Positions 1 to 13,200 of a DNA stretch of 64,000 nt are shown here, in pieces. Below the pieces are notes generated by a model, which saw only the letters and a program-made list of their open reading frames with translations, did no database searches and was not told the origin of the DNA. The first letter of the stretch is position 1. Each line of letters begins with the position of its first letter. Source of the stretch: Dirofilaria immitis (Eukaryota; Nematoda; Chromadorea; Rhabditida; Onchocercidae); the NCBI GenBank assembly GCA_024305405.1, contig JAKNDB010000098.1, positions 930,001-994,000 on the forward strand, written 5' to 3'. Both the position numbers and the translations under genes were made by a program.

Positions 1-3000
1 GATAATATTATGATCAAATATTGTAATGATAATTGGATTCATTTATTAGAAGTTATTTGATAATTTTTTTTAATGATTGAAATTACTAAAATTGATAATC
101 TCAATTTATGGGGCAAATTACACGAATTACAGGTAATATTAGGGAAATTATTTTTGTTAAATAAACTATTTATGAATACGTATACAGATATTCTTCTCAG
201 ATATCAAATTTATTTTCGAATATTTTAAAATAAATTTTTATATATGATTATCTTTTAGTTTTTAAATAATCTTTTTCATATCTTTTGTTACATTCGATTT
301 TTTCCTTTTTTAATATTTTATTTGAAAAATGCTAAAAATTAATTTTAATATTTCTTATACTTTTATTAAGCACAAAAATTATAAATAATTTTTTTTTGGA
401 ATATTTTATTTTGCAATTTTATATTTTGAAAATTTATTGAAAATTTTTAAAACCTTTGAAATCAGTTTTTATGCAAAAAATTTCTTAAATATTATTTATT
501 AGTTTAAATACTTTTATTTTTTTATTTGTTAAATTATATTTGTTTAGATTTTTGAAGAAATGACTTTAAAAATTTTCTTTAATTTTATTAAGTTTATTTT
601 AGCAGATAGTCTGAAATTATCAATTTATATTTGGAAATAATTTATTTTAAATTAAAAATTGATGAAATTATAAAATGATTAAATAGGAAAAATCATTCAT
701 TAATTTTAATAAAAATCAATTGTAAATTTAAAATTCTTTAAATGCTAAAATTTATTTCATTCCATAGAATATCTTCTAAATTTTTTTCAAATCTCTAGGA
801 TTAAATTGAGAAAAGAAAAAAATTGTCATTTACTTACTTTTAGCTAAGATTAAAGAAGATTAAAGTCGAGAATGATAAGAATGATGCAGAAAAGAAAAAA
901 ACGGAACCTAATATTAGCCTATGCATTTAACATTTGCTATGATAAATTGTTTGGCAAAATTATTCCTTTTTCGAAAAAAAAGCTTATCAAAATAAGTCTT
1001 ATCATTCAAATATCTATCATTAAAAGATTCAATTTTAAATATTCGCTTCATTGCACCTCTTTACATTCCCTAATAAACTATCTTTTCTTAATTATTCGTT
1101 AATTATCTTTCGTTAAATTTATTCTTCAAATTTTAATTAATTAAAGTTTAATTTTGATCAAAAAAGTTTATTATTGACGAAATGGCAACTTTTCTTTTTT
1201 CAAAAAAAAATGCTCGCAATTAAATTTAATTGTGGAAGTAATTTAATTCTTGAAATATGCGTTAAATGTTATTAATATATTTATAATAAATTAAAATTTT
1301 TAATCAACAATCATTCAACCTTTTTTTATCGATAATTTTATTTATTACTATCAATTTAATCACCGATTTTATTGATATGAATTGTAAATTGTCAGTAAGA
1401 TATGAAATTTGATTCAGGCCACTGCTTCTTCTTCAATTCCAGAATTTAACAATAATTAATTGAGAAAAAATTCAATTTTAGTAAATTTATGCAATAAATT
1501 CTGGCATTCCTATCAAATTAAGCTAATTTTCATATAAATAAGCCCTAATTTATGTTTACAAATATTTGGATGAATCTTATTATCATCAACTTTCAAGATA
1601 AATTTTAAATTTTATCAAAAGTTTTTGTTTTCAACGAATGATATTTCGTTTGAAAATTACCAAATGCATTAATTGATAAACATATCTTATTCCAAAGATA
1701 AATTATATGTCAACTAGAAGGAATAAAAATAAATTTGCTTAAATTATTTGTTTGATCTTTTATCATAAAGTATATTGTATTGGAAATTATAAATTAATTA
1801 ATAATTAAAAAGTCTTAATCGAAAAATAAACATTTTTTTTAAATTTCTACTACAATAACTTAGTTATATTAACTGAGAAAAAACCGTAAAAACTTTTTTA
1901 ATTAATTTCAAATAAATTTTATTCATTAAAATTAATTAAAAAATTAAAATTTTTTTAATTTTCTTTTTCCTTTTTTTCGAAAAATTCGACTGTCACTTTC
2001 AACCGTATATTTGTTAGTTTTATGTGATAATTTTTGAAAAATTTTGTAGACTAAATTTGCTGCAATCAGAGAAAACAGCTGATAAGTGTGCGAAAGTGAG
2101 ATAATCTCGTCGAGAAAATTTTTTGACTTCAAAATCCACAGCATTTTTCTCTCAAAAAAAACTTTCCGGTTTAAATAGTTTGAATATTTTAAATGTTTTT
2201 TTATTTCGTCTCAAATATTTCAATATTTCATTTTTCTTAACAATTTACTAATATTTATCGAGTCTCTCCGTCCTTTTTTCTTAAATTTTGAAATTAAAAA
2301 AAGAATTATAACTAATAATTACAAATTTATTAATCAATCAAATATAATTGTAAAATTTTATGATAAGACTAATCAATCAATTTGATTAGATTAATATTTA
2401 TTTGCAATCTTTTTAATTCTTAAACTTTTTCAATAATAATTATTGAAATGCACAACAATATGCATCAATATACTCTCGAAATAGTCCAAAAATTAATATA
2501 TATTTATTTTTATTTCAAAATATCAATAGAATAATTAACAATTTATTGCTAGTTGTAAGCAAAAATTAGTAAACTTTTCAAGAATTCGATCAAAGATTAA
2601 ATACTTCACTCAAAACTTTTGATTAAATATGTGAAGAAGAAAACAAAAAAAAAAATTTACTGAAAAATAATATATTTTTCAACGTCGACATACTTTGCCA
2701 CTTTGTTCGATAAAATTTCTCAAATTTCATTTATTTAAATATTTATGCTAAAAATATTCGAAATAAATTATTAATATTTATGTTTACTTCTTTTTTTTCC
2801 TTAAAGTTTAAAAAATATTTTTGATTTAATAATTTTTTTTTCGAAAAATTTATTGCACAGTTTTTTCTTCCAAAATTAATTAATTATTTTTTCTGCAATA
2901 AATAAATTATTATGTGTTTATTTATTTGTTTATTTATTTTAATAATTTCTGAGAAAATATCATTTTGAAAATATTAACAAAATATGACAAAATTTTTCAA

Positions 3001-4533
3001 AACTCTCATCAATCTTTCTCGCATATTGTCCGCAAGTTTGTTTAATAACATTTATTAAATTTTCTTTTTATTTTCTATGTTTGTTTTTGATTTTTATCTT
3101 ATTGATTTTTATTTTAAATTATATAAAATAAGTGATAATTATGATATTTGAATTTTTTAAATTTCAATTTTTACTGATTCAGGCAAAGTTCTCCTAAAAA
3201 GTTGTTGTATTTGTTCTTCTTTTTTTTTTTCCTTTAAATATAATTATGCAAAAGAATTCATCATTACTTTTTGCTTCCATAGGCAATTTTAGGATTAGAA
3301 TAGTTCTGAATGAATTTAAATATTCCCATTCCCATTCCCACTTCCTAATTTATAAAGATTAAAATGAAGTCTAAAATCAGGAATTTTCTTATATGTCTGA
3401 TTTTCATTTTATTACTAATTTTTTTATAATTTTTTCTTTCGAATCTAAAATAGAAAATAAATGATAGATTTAATATTTAATTATTAGTTATACATCTAAA
3501 ATATATATTTCATTTTTCGAATATAGGAAGAAATTAACAATGGAACAAGAATTAGATTTATTTAATAATAATAAAAGAAATGGGAAAGAAAAATAAGAAA
3601 ATTTCTGATTTGCAAAATGGAATTTTCGAAGCTTTCATCAGTAATCAATTATCAAAAGCTTGTTTGATTAAGACTTTGGCATTTTAACAATGATAATATA
3701 TCATTATGGGAAATGAAATGAGTAAAGTGCTTAACTTATTTTTCTAAATACCAAACTTTTTTCTTTTTTTTCCAAGTCTCATTTCGAACTAACATGTACT
3801 GAAATACTTAATTTGATATGTGTTCATTTCATTCATTCTATTTTTTTAGTTAGAATTAAATTAAGCCTTTTAAAAGTTAATCGATAAAATCAGTAGAATT
3901 ATTTGATAACAAAATGGTCATCATATAATTTCAATATAATTAAATATACAGGCTTATTATTGCAGTGAACAAGTAGAGTAAACAAATGATCATTACAATG
4001 ATTGTTGATTTGATCAGTCTTGAAAAATGATATTTGATTCGTAGGAAAAAAACCAAAATTTATAACAGTAAAAAATCAGTTTAAAAACAATAGTTGAAGA
4101 ATTGAAAAATTGAAGATTTTTAAATTTCGATTTTTAATATCATTTCAAAAGATTTATTTAAATTAGTTATACGAAGCTAAATATACTGTATTTTGTTGCT
4201 TCTGAAATTTCATTTTATTAAAATAAGATAAACAAACTTTTTGCAATATTTGGCTTTCTGGAAATGAATTAAATGAAATCGATAAGTTATGAAATTATTC
4301 TAATTCATGACATACTAAGATTCATGACATGCATTCAACTATGTTATCATCATCATCAAAATAAAAAAAAAAGAAGCTTAGAGCCTAGCGAATCATTTAA
4401 CTAACAATTTTGATGAGATGTAAAAAATTTGATTACAAAAAAAAAAATTGACAAAGCAAATTTCCTTCATCTTCATCATCTGTTTTTTCTTTTTCCTTTT
4501 TCCGCTTCTGTCAATCTTTTATTTATTCCATTG

Positions 4534-4581
<48 letters not shown>

Positions 4582-5669
4582 TTCGAAAATTTCAATTTTC
4601 TCAGATATAAGTTTTTTTGTTTCCTTTGAAAAAAAAATTTAAACTAAATTGACAAAATACAAAAAGTACTTAAACTTCTAAACTAAAATATTAAATGATA
4701 CTACAAAAGTTGCAAATTAGTTTCCACTTTAAATATCCGATGATTTTTAAAATTTTTTCAATGCATAAACATTTCGAAATAAAAAGTTTATTTTATAAAA
4801 ATATATTAACAAATTATGCGAGATATTTCTTTTATCTAATAATTATGAAAGCATAATTAGAAATCTTCAAGACATTCAGATAAGTTATTAGCAAAAATTT
4901 ACTTCTCGAGATTTCTTCGTAATTTTTTCGTTTTTCATTAATCGATAATATAAATGAATAATTTTTTCAAAAGTATTTATTAGCTATAAATGATTTAACA
5001 TGAAATATTATTCAGCATTTTTCTCGATTAATGGTTTCTCGTTTTTCCTGATTATTTTATTGATCATATTTGTATTAAAAAATAATCATTCTACAGTTCT
5101 ACTAAATTATTTTACATCTTTATCTCTATTACTATTCATTAAATTAATGATTGCAACAGATTTTCTCTATTACATCATTATCATGATTTATCATGTCTCA
5201 GAATGATATTCTTATTATTAATTTTTAAAATCAAAACTTTAATTTGTATAATAAATATAGTATGCTTATTCATATAGATTATAATATCAATTGAAAAGTG
5301 CCAAAAATAATTGAGATAATAAGATCCATATATATTTAATCTTTTTTCAAGAGGCCAAATTGATTCTAATATTCTTTTTGAATTGAGCAAAAATGAATTC
5401 TAATCTAATGAATTTTTGGAAAATTAAATAAATAAGATTTGAAACATAGCAAAAAAAAAAGTAATAATTAATTTCAAAATGTCTTCAAAGGAAATGTTTT
5501 TTAAAAAAAAGAAAAAAGAAAAAAGTAAATAATAGCATTTAAGCGAAATTTTTGATTTAATTATAATGCATTAAAAATTTTATTGAAAAACGAAATGAAA
5601 ATTTATTTTTTTTTTTTTTCAGATAATGAAAAATAACTCGTTACTTCAGAGGTTACATCAACGCTTCTA
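1..5669. other. AT-rich intergenic region upstream of rapsyn
   Basis: I see no convincing exon on either strand. Open frames here are short, rich in Lys, Asn, Ile, Phe and Leu, and lack recognisable motifs. The stretch holds a CT microsatellite near 4.54 kb and, at its right end, the poly-T acceptor that precedes the rapsyn leader. Promoter elements for rapsyn presumably lie here but none can be singled out. Confidence 0.6.
4537..4584. repeat. (CT)n microsatellite
   Basis: A pure run of CT dinucleotides of roughly 35 bases, followed by an interrupted CT/TTT tail. It makes low-complexity Leu-Ser open frames that are not genes. Confidence 0.95.
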
Positions 5670-5670
5670 A
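5626..5670 (+). other. Possible upstream ORF in the rapsyn leader
   Basis: Downstream of a strong poly-T acceptor (AG at 5621-5622) an ATG at 5626 opens a 14-codon frame whose TAA stop (5668-5670) shares one base with the rapsyn ATG at 5670, giving TAATG. If the transcript is trans-spliced at 5622 this is an upstream ORF with a stop/start overlap. A second acceptor-like AG at 5649-5650 would remove it. Confidence 0.4.
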
Positions 5671-8600
5671 TGGGTATTAGAATCGAAGAAAATCAGATAT
5701 CAATGGGTCAACGTATCGCCAAGCATCACATGCAATCCGGCGTTAAACTCTATCATCAACGTCGCCATCAGCAAGCTATTAATCGTTGGCGTTCTGCTCT
5801 CCGACGACTCACGTAAAATTTACTTCTCTGTTACATCATTTTAATTCAATACTTGAAATTGTAATATTGATTTTGATTCATTGCTGAAGATTCTTTAAAC
5901 AGTTTTTAATTACAGAAATGCAGAAGACCGTTTTACAACGCTTGGATATATGGCGCAAGCATATTGTGATGCAGGTAATTACCAACAAATGTTGCGATAC
6001 GCTTTGCAACAAACAGAATTGGCGAATACACAGCAGGACGAATTCATGAAAAGTGAAGCATTTCTGAATCTGGCTAAAGCATATGAGCGATTGGCCGATT
6101 TTGGCAAAGCAATTGGCTACGGTCGTGCTAGTCTACAACATCCAAGCATAGATCCAGGAACTCCCGGGCATGCGCATCTCGGTCCCATTCATTTTCTTCT
6201 TTATCCAAAACTTCGATTAATCAGAGATAAGGAATGATTCTGGATAGATTAAAGGTCAAGATGAAGTTATTTTTGTTTGAGGAACAACAAAGTGAAGCAT
6301 GATAATTTCAGAGAAAAGAGAATTCCAATGACATAGAGTAATATTGACAGAAATTTCAAAGCATTTCATTATCTTCGATAATAATAGCATTGAGAGAGAG
6401 AGAGAGAAAGGAGAAGGAGAGAGAGATAAATGAATTGATTTGATAAAATTTTCAAAAGATAATAATCATAATAATATATTAGAAGAAAAATGAAAATGGA
6501 AAGCAATTTTGATAATGCTTGAGGAAGTATTTAATACAATTCAGTTTAAGTGATTTTGATTTAAAATATCGATTCGGCTAAAATAAGCAATCAATAAAAA
6601 ATCATTTACATTATCAAATTATAGATCAAACTAGATCAGTTAAGATATTTAAAATAATAATTTTCTATCATATACATTTACATTATAAATTATAGTTGTG
6701 GCTTTATCACAACTTGGATTCAGTCAATTTCAAGCTAGCCTAGAAGAATTTGAAAAAGCGATGTGCATCGTGAATCAATATTCTGATAAATTATTAGAAT
6801 TACAAATTTGTATTGGACTTGGTGCTCTCTTCACTTTACTCAGGTTTTATATTTTATTACCATTTTAGTTATTTAGGATTGAAATACTTATTTTTGCAAA
6901 CTATCATCATCATCAGTATAGTCATATATGGATAAATCAGAATCTACAATGCTAGAAACCTTTAGAAATTGCTAAAAATCAGAATCTTTTTTCACTCGCT
7001 TTCTTTTTGTTGATTATAATTAATTTAATGAGTAAATTTATTTCAGTTCTTCTTTAAAAATATTTGAAAATAAATTTAACAATGTATTTTATAACAAATA
7101 TTATTTATAAATGTAATTATCAAATTGCAAAATATTAGGGATTTATCGAAAGCGATTTTATTTTTGCGAAGTGCATTAGCAATATTGGAAGGTATAACGA
7201 TTAACGATGTACATGCGAAATATCGTAGTGTTGTACTTTATCACTTATCAGTTGTCTTGCGAATACGAGGTTCATTGGTAGATGCTAGAACAATTTGTGA
7301 TGTATGTTTTTCTTCCTTTATTAATTTCAGATTTCAGATTATATTTGTAATTCTTTTATCATAAGAGAAATGAATACTTCAAAAAGCGGAAGATTTTTTT
7401 TTTAATTAATACCAGTAATATTGATAATCATTTTACGTAGTCATTTGAATTACTATAGATATTCAGAAATACTTCATTAATTTATTATAATTATCCGGAA
7501 ATTAATAAGTAAATTTAAAATATTATTATAATTTGCAATATTCAGGAAGCAATGAAATTAGCTCAAGAAACAGAAAATCGATCCGTCTATGCTCGTTGCT
7601 TATGTTCTATGGCTAATATATGTTGTGATTTAGGAGAATCTGAAGCTCAAGAAACTCTCACAGTATGTTTTTAAACTAAGAACAATATGTAATAATAAGA
7701 AGAATATTAATCAATCAGAAGTATTAATTAATCTGAATGTTCGTAGTGAGGAGAACAGATCTTAGCAGATAACTAAGTTATAAATAAATGATAAGAAAAG
7801 TTAATTAAACATTTAAATATATTATCACTCATTAAACATTTTCTCATTGATTTGCTAGTAATTTGATAATAATCGAAATTCCGAAAAATTCTAAAAATTA
7901 TTAAATCAAAATTTCTTAGATGATTTCTAGAAAAGTTGGTTTCGTTACGAGGAAGCATATCGAATAATGCGTCAAACGAATGATAGAATGGGTGAAATAC
8001 TCGTTCTCGGTAGCATGGCTAAATCAGCTTCGGAATATCGTACTTATTATACCGGTAAATGCGAATGTCAGGTCATTTATTCTTTTTAATTAATAAATTA
8101 ATTAGTTACTTAATTTTACATTTTACGCACAAATTTAAATCTCAAATTGAAATTTTCGATACTTTTAAATAAATTATTTTTCATTATTTATTTAAAAAAT
8201 ATTCTTTCAAAAAAAAATTTCATCAATTTTTTTAAAAATTGAAAAAAATGAAAAATTTTTATACGAGTAAAACAGCTGTGATAGTTCTTTTTTTCTTTAA
8301 TTTTCTTTTTAAATCTAAAATTCCAATCAGCAACTAATTCATTATTTCGATAATATGGAATGATAGTGTAAACTTATCACTTCAATCAATATTTACAGGC
8401 AATTCAACTCAATAAAAAATGCTTAGAAGTAGCTAAAGCGATTGGATGTCGAGTAAGTTGATATTTATCATTTCAATATTCTTGACAAGCAATAAATTCT
8501 GAATGAACTTTGAAAGAAAAATAATTTAAATTTAAACCGCAATAAATGATTTTCTTCTTCTCCAAAAGAACTTGAATAAAAAGTATAAATAAATCGCATT

Positions 8601-10262
8601 TTTAGCATGCAATGCTGAAATGTCATCTGAGATTGCAAGATCTTTACAATCAATTAAATGATGAAGATAGCGAAGAATTAGCCAGAAGATCGGTTGTATC
8701 ATTAACGCAAGAGATGGAACTATTTTGCAATTTTTGTGGACAAAGATATGGATTACAAGATGATTCTTTGCAAGCACTTCGATGTTCGCATATTTTTCAT
8801 GAAAAGTTTGTTGATATATTTTTAGTGCTTTAATTTTTAGAGAGAAGCTAAAAACAAAAATTAGAATTTAAGATTCTAGATTTCAAATAATGCAAAAAAA
8901 TATGAAAATGTTTTTAAAAATTAAACATAACCATATATTTCTAATGTTTGATTTTTAAAAATATGAGGAAAACAAAAATTAGAATTGAAAAATTCAAAAC
9001 TTCGAGGAATGCGAAAGAATTTGAAGACTTTTCAAAAATTCGAACATTTTGTGTTTTGAACAACTCTTAAACTGAGAAGAAAAAGTGAAATTTTAGATAT
9101 TCAAGTTTTGAGAATTTAAAGAAAATTTTAAAGTGATTTAGAAAGTTTAGTGAAATGCAAACAATTAACTTTTCGAATATTTAAAATAATTCATCACTAC
9201 AAAAAATTCATCCTCTACATTTTTTCATGTCGACAAATATTTTATAAACATGAATTATTCATTTTACAGTATCCATTTCAGATGTTTACAGACATATTTA
9301 TCAGAATGTCTAAATCCAAACTGTCCAAAGTGTCAATGTAAAGCAGAACTAATGGAAAGTGTATCAGTGAGTACGCCATCTGTTTCATCGATAATTCTTG
9401 GCTCACGACAACCAATTATGTTTTCGGGTATGTTTCCTGGTACTTATTATTCTCTATTCTTATTTCTCGTAAATTTAAGTAACTTTTTTTGTAATAATGT
9501 TAAATTTAATTTTTGATCACCATCATAAAAATTTGCTATTATTTTTGCTAAAATAATTCGTTCCTTTTTCGGATCGTAAAGTAACTCCATTTAGTCCTTC
9601 TTTTGAAAAATAATTGAACAATTTCTATAACTTATCAATATCGGAACTATGATATTTTTCCAGAAGATACGCCAATACAATTGACTGATCAGAGGACAGA
9701 GATATTTGACACAATCAGATCATCAGCGATCGAAGAGCAAACTTTAAATCAACAATATGCATCTGCTTCATTGTCACGTCCAATATTTCGAGAATTAAAG
9801 ACTCCTCAAATTGACACCGAATCAATGCACACTTATGCCACTTCCGTCAGATCTCTTCCGAGTAAGCTTTTTTACTCATTTCAACGATTGCAGCTAGAAA
9901 TTTAAATTGCCTAAGATTTAGTGCATGTAATTATAATTTCAACCATTGATTTTGATTTCTATCAAGATTTGATCTCTTATGTTGCAAAAATATCATTCAC
10001 AACACTGATATAATTCATTTGTGAATGTAAGTTGCCATATCTTTGATAGTAAAAAAGTAAAGTCATCTTCACATCGCTATAGTCTAATTTTACGCTTTCA
10101 GTATCTAATGCTAAACCACTGCCATCGCAGCTACGAAAGCCACCTATTTATAAAGTCGATGGTACACTGCCAGTTTCTTCAGTGTTAAATTATTCGGAAG
10201 AAGAATTAAGAGCAGGTGGACCATTAGTATTACCACGTGGGCTTACTGTTACTGATGTATAG
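5670..10262 (+). CDS. rpy-1: Rapsyn (43 kDa acetylcholine-receptor clustering protein)
   Basis: Scaffold that clusters nicotinic acetylcholine receptors at the neuromuscular junction. Exons as read: 5670-5812, 5916-6181, 6696-6843, 7139-7301, 7546-7662, 7931-8071, 8399-8452, 8606-8805, 9282-9427, 9664-9861, 10102-10262; phases agree throughout, giving about 578 residues. An array of TPR repeats fills residues ~12-370 and aligns with vertebrate rapsyn along its length. The C-terminal RING-H2 starts at [12 protein letters not shown] and runs through [14 protein letters not shown] to NCPKC, with all Cys/His ligands present. Two in-frame starts (5670, 5703) both give Met-Gly, compatible with N-myristoylation; MGQRIAKHH from 5703 aligns better with the vertebrate start. 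Unlike vertebrate rapsyn (412 residues) it continues well past the RING as a Ser/Thr/Pro-rich tail. No frame breaks. Confidence 0.92.
6391..6427. repeat. (GA)n microsatellite in rapsyn intron 2
   Basis: Interrupted GA repeat inside the intron between 6182 and 6695. Confidence 0.9.
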
Positions 10263-13200
10263 TATTTCTCTTCGTTTCAATTTGTTTTTGTTATTTTCTT
10301 TAATTTTAAATAATTACTAATATTTTTGATAAGTTATCATTCCTTCAATCAATATGTGAGAATCATAATAATGGATCTTCTGGTAATTTTTTTTTATTAT
10401 AAATTAAACAACGTAGGTAGGACAAACTTTTCTGACATTTGAAAAAACAATAGTATAAAGCTAATTCGTCTTTATATGTCTTCTTTTATTTACCAATTTG
10501 AAAACATCAGTCAAAATCATTTTGAATACGAAACAAAATCTGAAATAAGAATATTTCATTTTTCTCCCTAAACTTAGCTCAATATTTCAATCAGAGTAGA
10601 TCCATTATGTTATATTGTCAAAACCATTTGATATTAAAATGCCATATTTGCTTTCTCATTTTCAAAACCATTTGCCAAAAATCTCGCCATTTTCTCTTAT
10701 ACTTGTTGTGAATTTCTTCGTGTGCTTTAGAACATTAATAACAATTAAGCCTTTCAATTGTCAATTTTATAAACAGAAATTTTTGAAAAGATTTCATGCA
10801 AATTTCTGCGAAGTCAAATAAAGGATAAATAGTGAAACAAATAAAAAACATAAAATCATAAATGATAACGAGAAAATTTCGTTCTGTATAATATGAAGCA
10901 CTGACAATTCATGTAATAAAAAGTTACATTGATCTCATCGTTAAGAATTTTCTTTTAAATGAATTTTTATTTGATTATTTCAAATATTGTTCATTTCAAG
11001 AAGTTAAACAGAATATTTTAATTCTCGCTATGTATTACGCTATAATTTAAGGCAAAAATTATCCAATTTATTTGCAAAGAATTAGCAAGATTATAACATC
11101 TAATCTCAAACGAGCACCATATAACGCTTATTTTATCGGCTAATATTGGCTAATTTAAATAAAGTGGAAAACTGATGATTTGTGGTTTGGATTGGATTGG
11201 ATCTTCTTGATGCTTATGACTTGTGATTCCGTCAGCAAAGCCTTTATTAGAGTTATACTGTACAAGAAAAAATCATAGTTTTATATAATATGTACAAGAG
11301 AAATATGTACAACTTTATCAGTCTTATATGATATTGTAGACAGTCGATAATAATCTTCACGGTTGCTCTATATGACGATAACTTTTGTTGGTCACTACAC
11401 CGGCAGTTATCTTTGCTGGTCTTATGGGATATTGTAGGCAATACCAAGCTATTGTAGGCAATACCAAGCCTGTACCATGTATTGGGTACAGGTTAAATGA
11501 GCAGCACAGCAAAGTAACAAAGGATACCAACAGTCGTTTGAGTGCTTACGTTATTGTATTTTCCTTTTGTGATTTATCGTTCTTTCAACCGATATTGCTG
11601 CTGCTCTTGCTTTTTTGCAATTGTCGATCCACATAAACTGTTTATTCTATGTTGTTGGTGTTGTTGGAATATTACATTGTTTTTAATGAATTTAAAATCA
11701 AATTGGAGCTAAAATTCCTAGTCATCGAAAGTCTTCAAAATCAAATTGGAACTGAATAGTCCCCACTCATCGGAATTCTCTACTTTTTAAACATTCTTGA
11801 AAAATCTACTTACTATTTGACTTTTCAGCATTCTTATATATAGCTAATTACATCTTTTTGGCTTTCGTCGTCACAATATATGTAATTAAAAATACTGTTA
11901 TCTTTATTTGATTTTTAACAAATTACTTTCATCTGATAAGATACTAAGCAACGTAAATATTTGTTATAGTTTATTTCAAAATATTAAAATAATTAAATAA
12001 ACAGTAAAAAATAAACTAAATATTCTTTTTCATTGCCAAATATTTTTAGCTGAAACTAACTGATTCTAAATCAGATTCATCGATTTCTTTTTTTTAAAAA
12101 ATGGTTAAAGAGTTCTTTAACATTTAGAATATCGACTTTGAATGAATCAATCGCAGAATTTCCTATTTTTAAGATACTTCTGCAGAGCATTTATTTCAAT
12201 ATTACTCTATGTCACGCTTATTCCTTTAAAGATTGCATTGAAGCAAAGCATGACCTTCTGATTCTCAAATATTACTCTCGTAGTTTTTGAAAGTTCTTGA
12301 AAACCTGTTTTAATCATTCAATGACGAACAAGAACTCAATATTATTTGAGAAAGTTATGAAATTGAATTTTACTCATTTAAAAAATTCAAGCGTAAAATT
12401 GAAGATATAATTGAATAGAAAGAAGTAAAAAATATATGACCATTTCTGATTAGTTCAGACTTTTCTAAATTTTGGAATATTTAATTTTAAAAGGCCATTT
12501 TCTCTTCATTGATAATTTATTAAAAATTCACTACAAACAATCAAAATATAACGCCTAGTTTTTATGAACAATAATAAATTTCATATACAATAGCAGAATG
12601 TATTATAAAAATTGTACTTCATCAAGAAAAATTGTACTTCGATATTTTTTGATTTGCCTAAGAATATCTCAGAGAAAAAGCCTAAGAAATTCAGAGTATA
12701 ACCGTTTGGTGATTTCTGACGAGTCCGAATTTTTTTAAGAATTCCTAATTAAGGTTCCGATAAAAGATTCGTAGCATCAACAGTCTCATCTTTCTTATTC
12801 GTTGACCAAACTGAGATCAAAAATAATTTCGAACAATAAAAAGAAATTTTCAAAACTGCAAAATCTCAATCATTGACGATTTGAATTAACTAGAATTTAA
12901 AATCGAATGAAAACATTTGATCCAAGTTACATTTATAAGCAACAAAAATTTGTTTGCTAAATAAATTTCGATTTCTAAATAAATATCAAATTTTCGAATC
13001 TTGATATTTCCCTTTTCATTGAACATTAGGTCAATTTTCATGTCAATTTTCTCTTTTCAACAGTTTCAAAAAAATAATGTTGAAATGAAGGAAATATGCT
13101 TAAATTTTATGATAGTCATTAATTCATTATAAAACGATTTTCTTAGATCAGCTACAAGAGAAATTGCAAGTTCATAACATCAGAAAAATGAAAACCTAAT

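Noticed and set aside
4429..4642. Overlapping Leu/Ser-rich open frames
   Set aside because: They are translations of the CT microsatellite.
11385..11636. Open frame of 83 codons
   Set aside because: It is made by the duplicated 20-bp unit and hairpin of a repeat cluster and resembles no protein.
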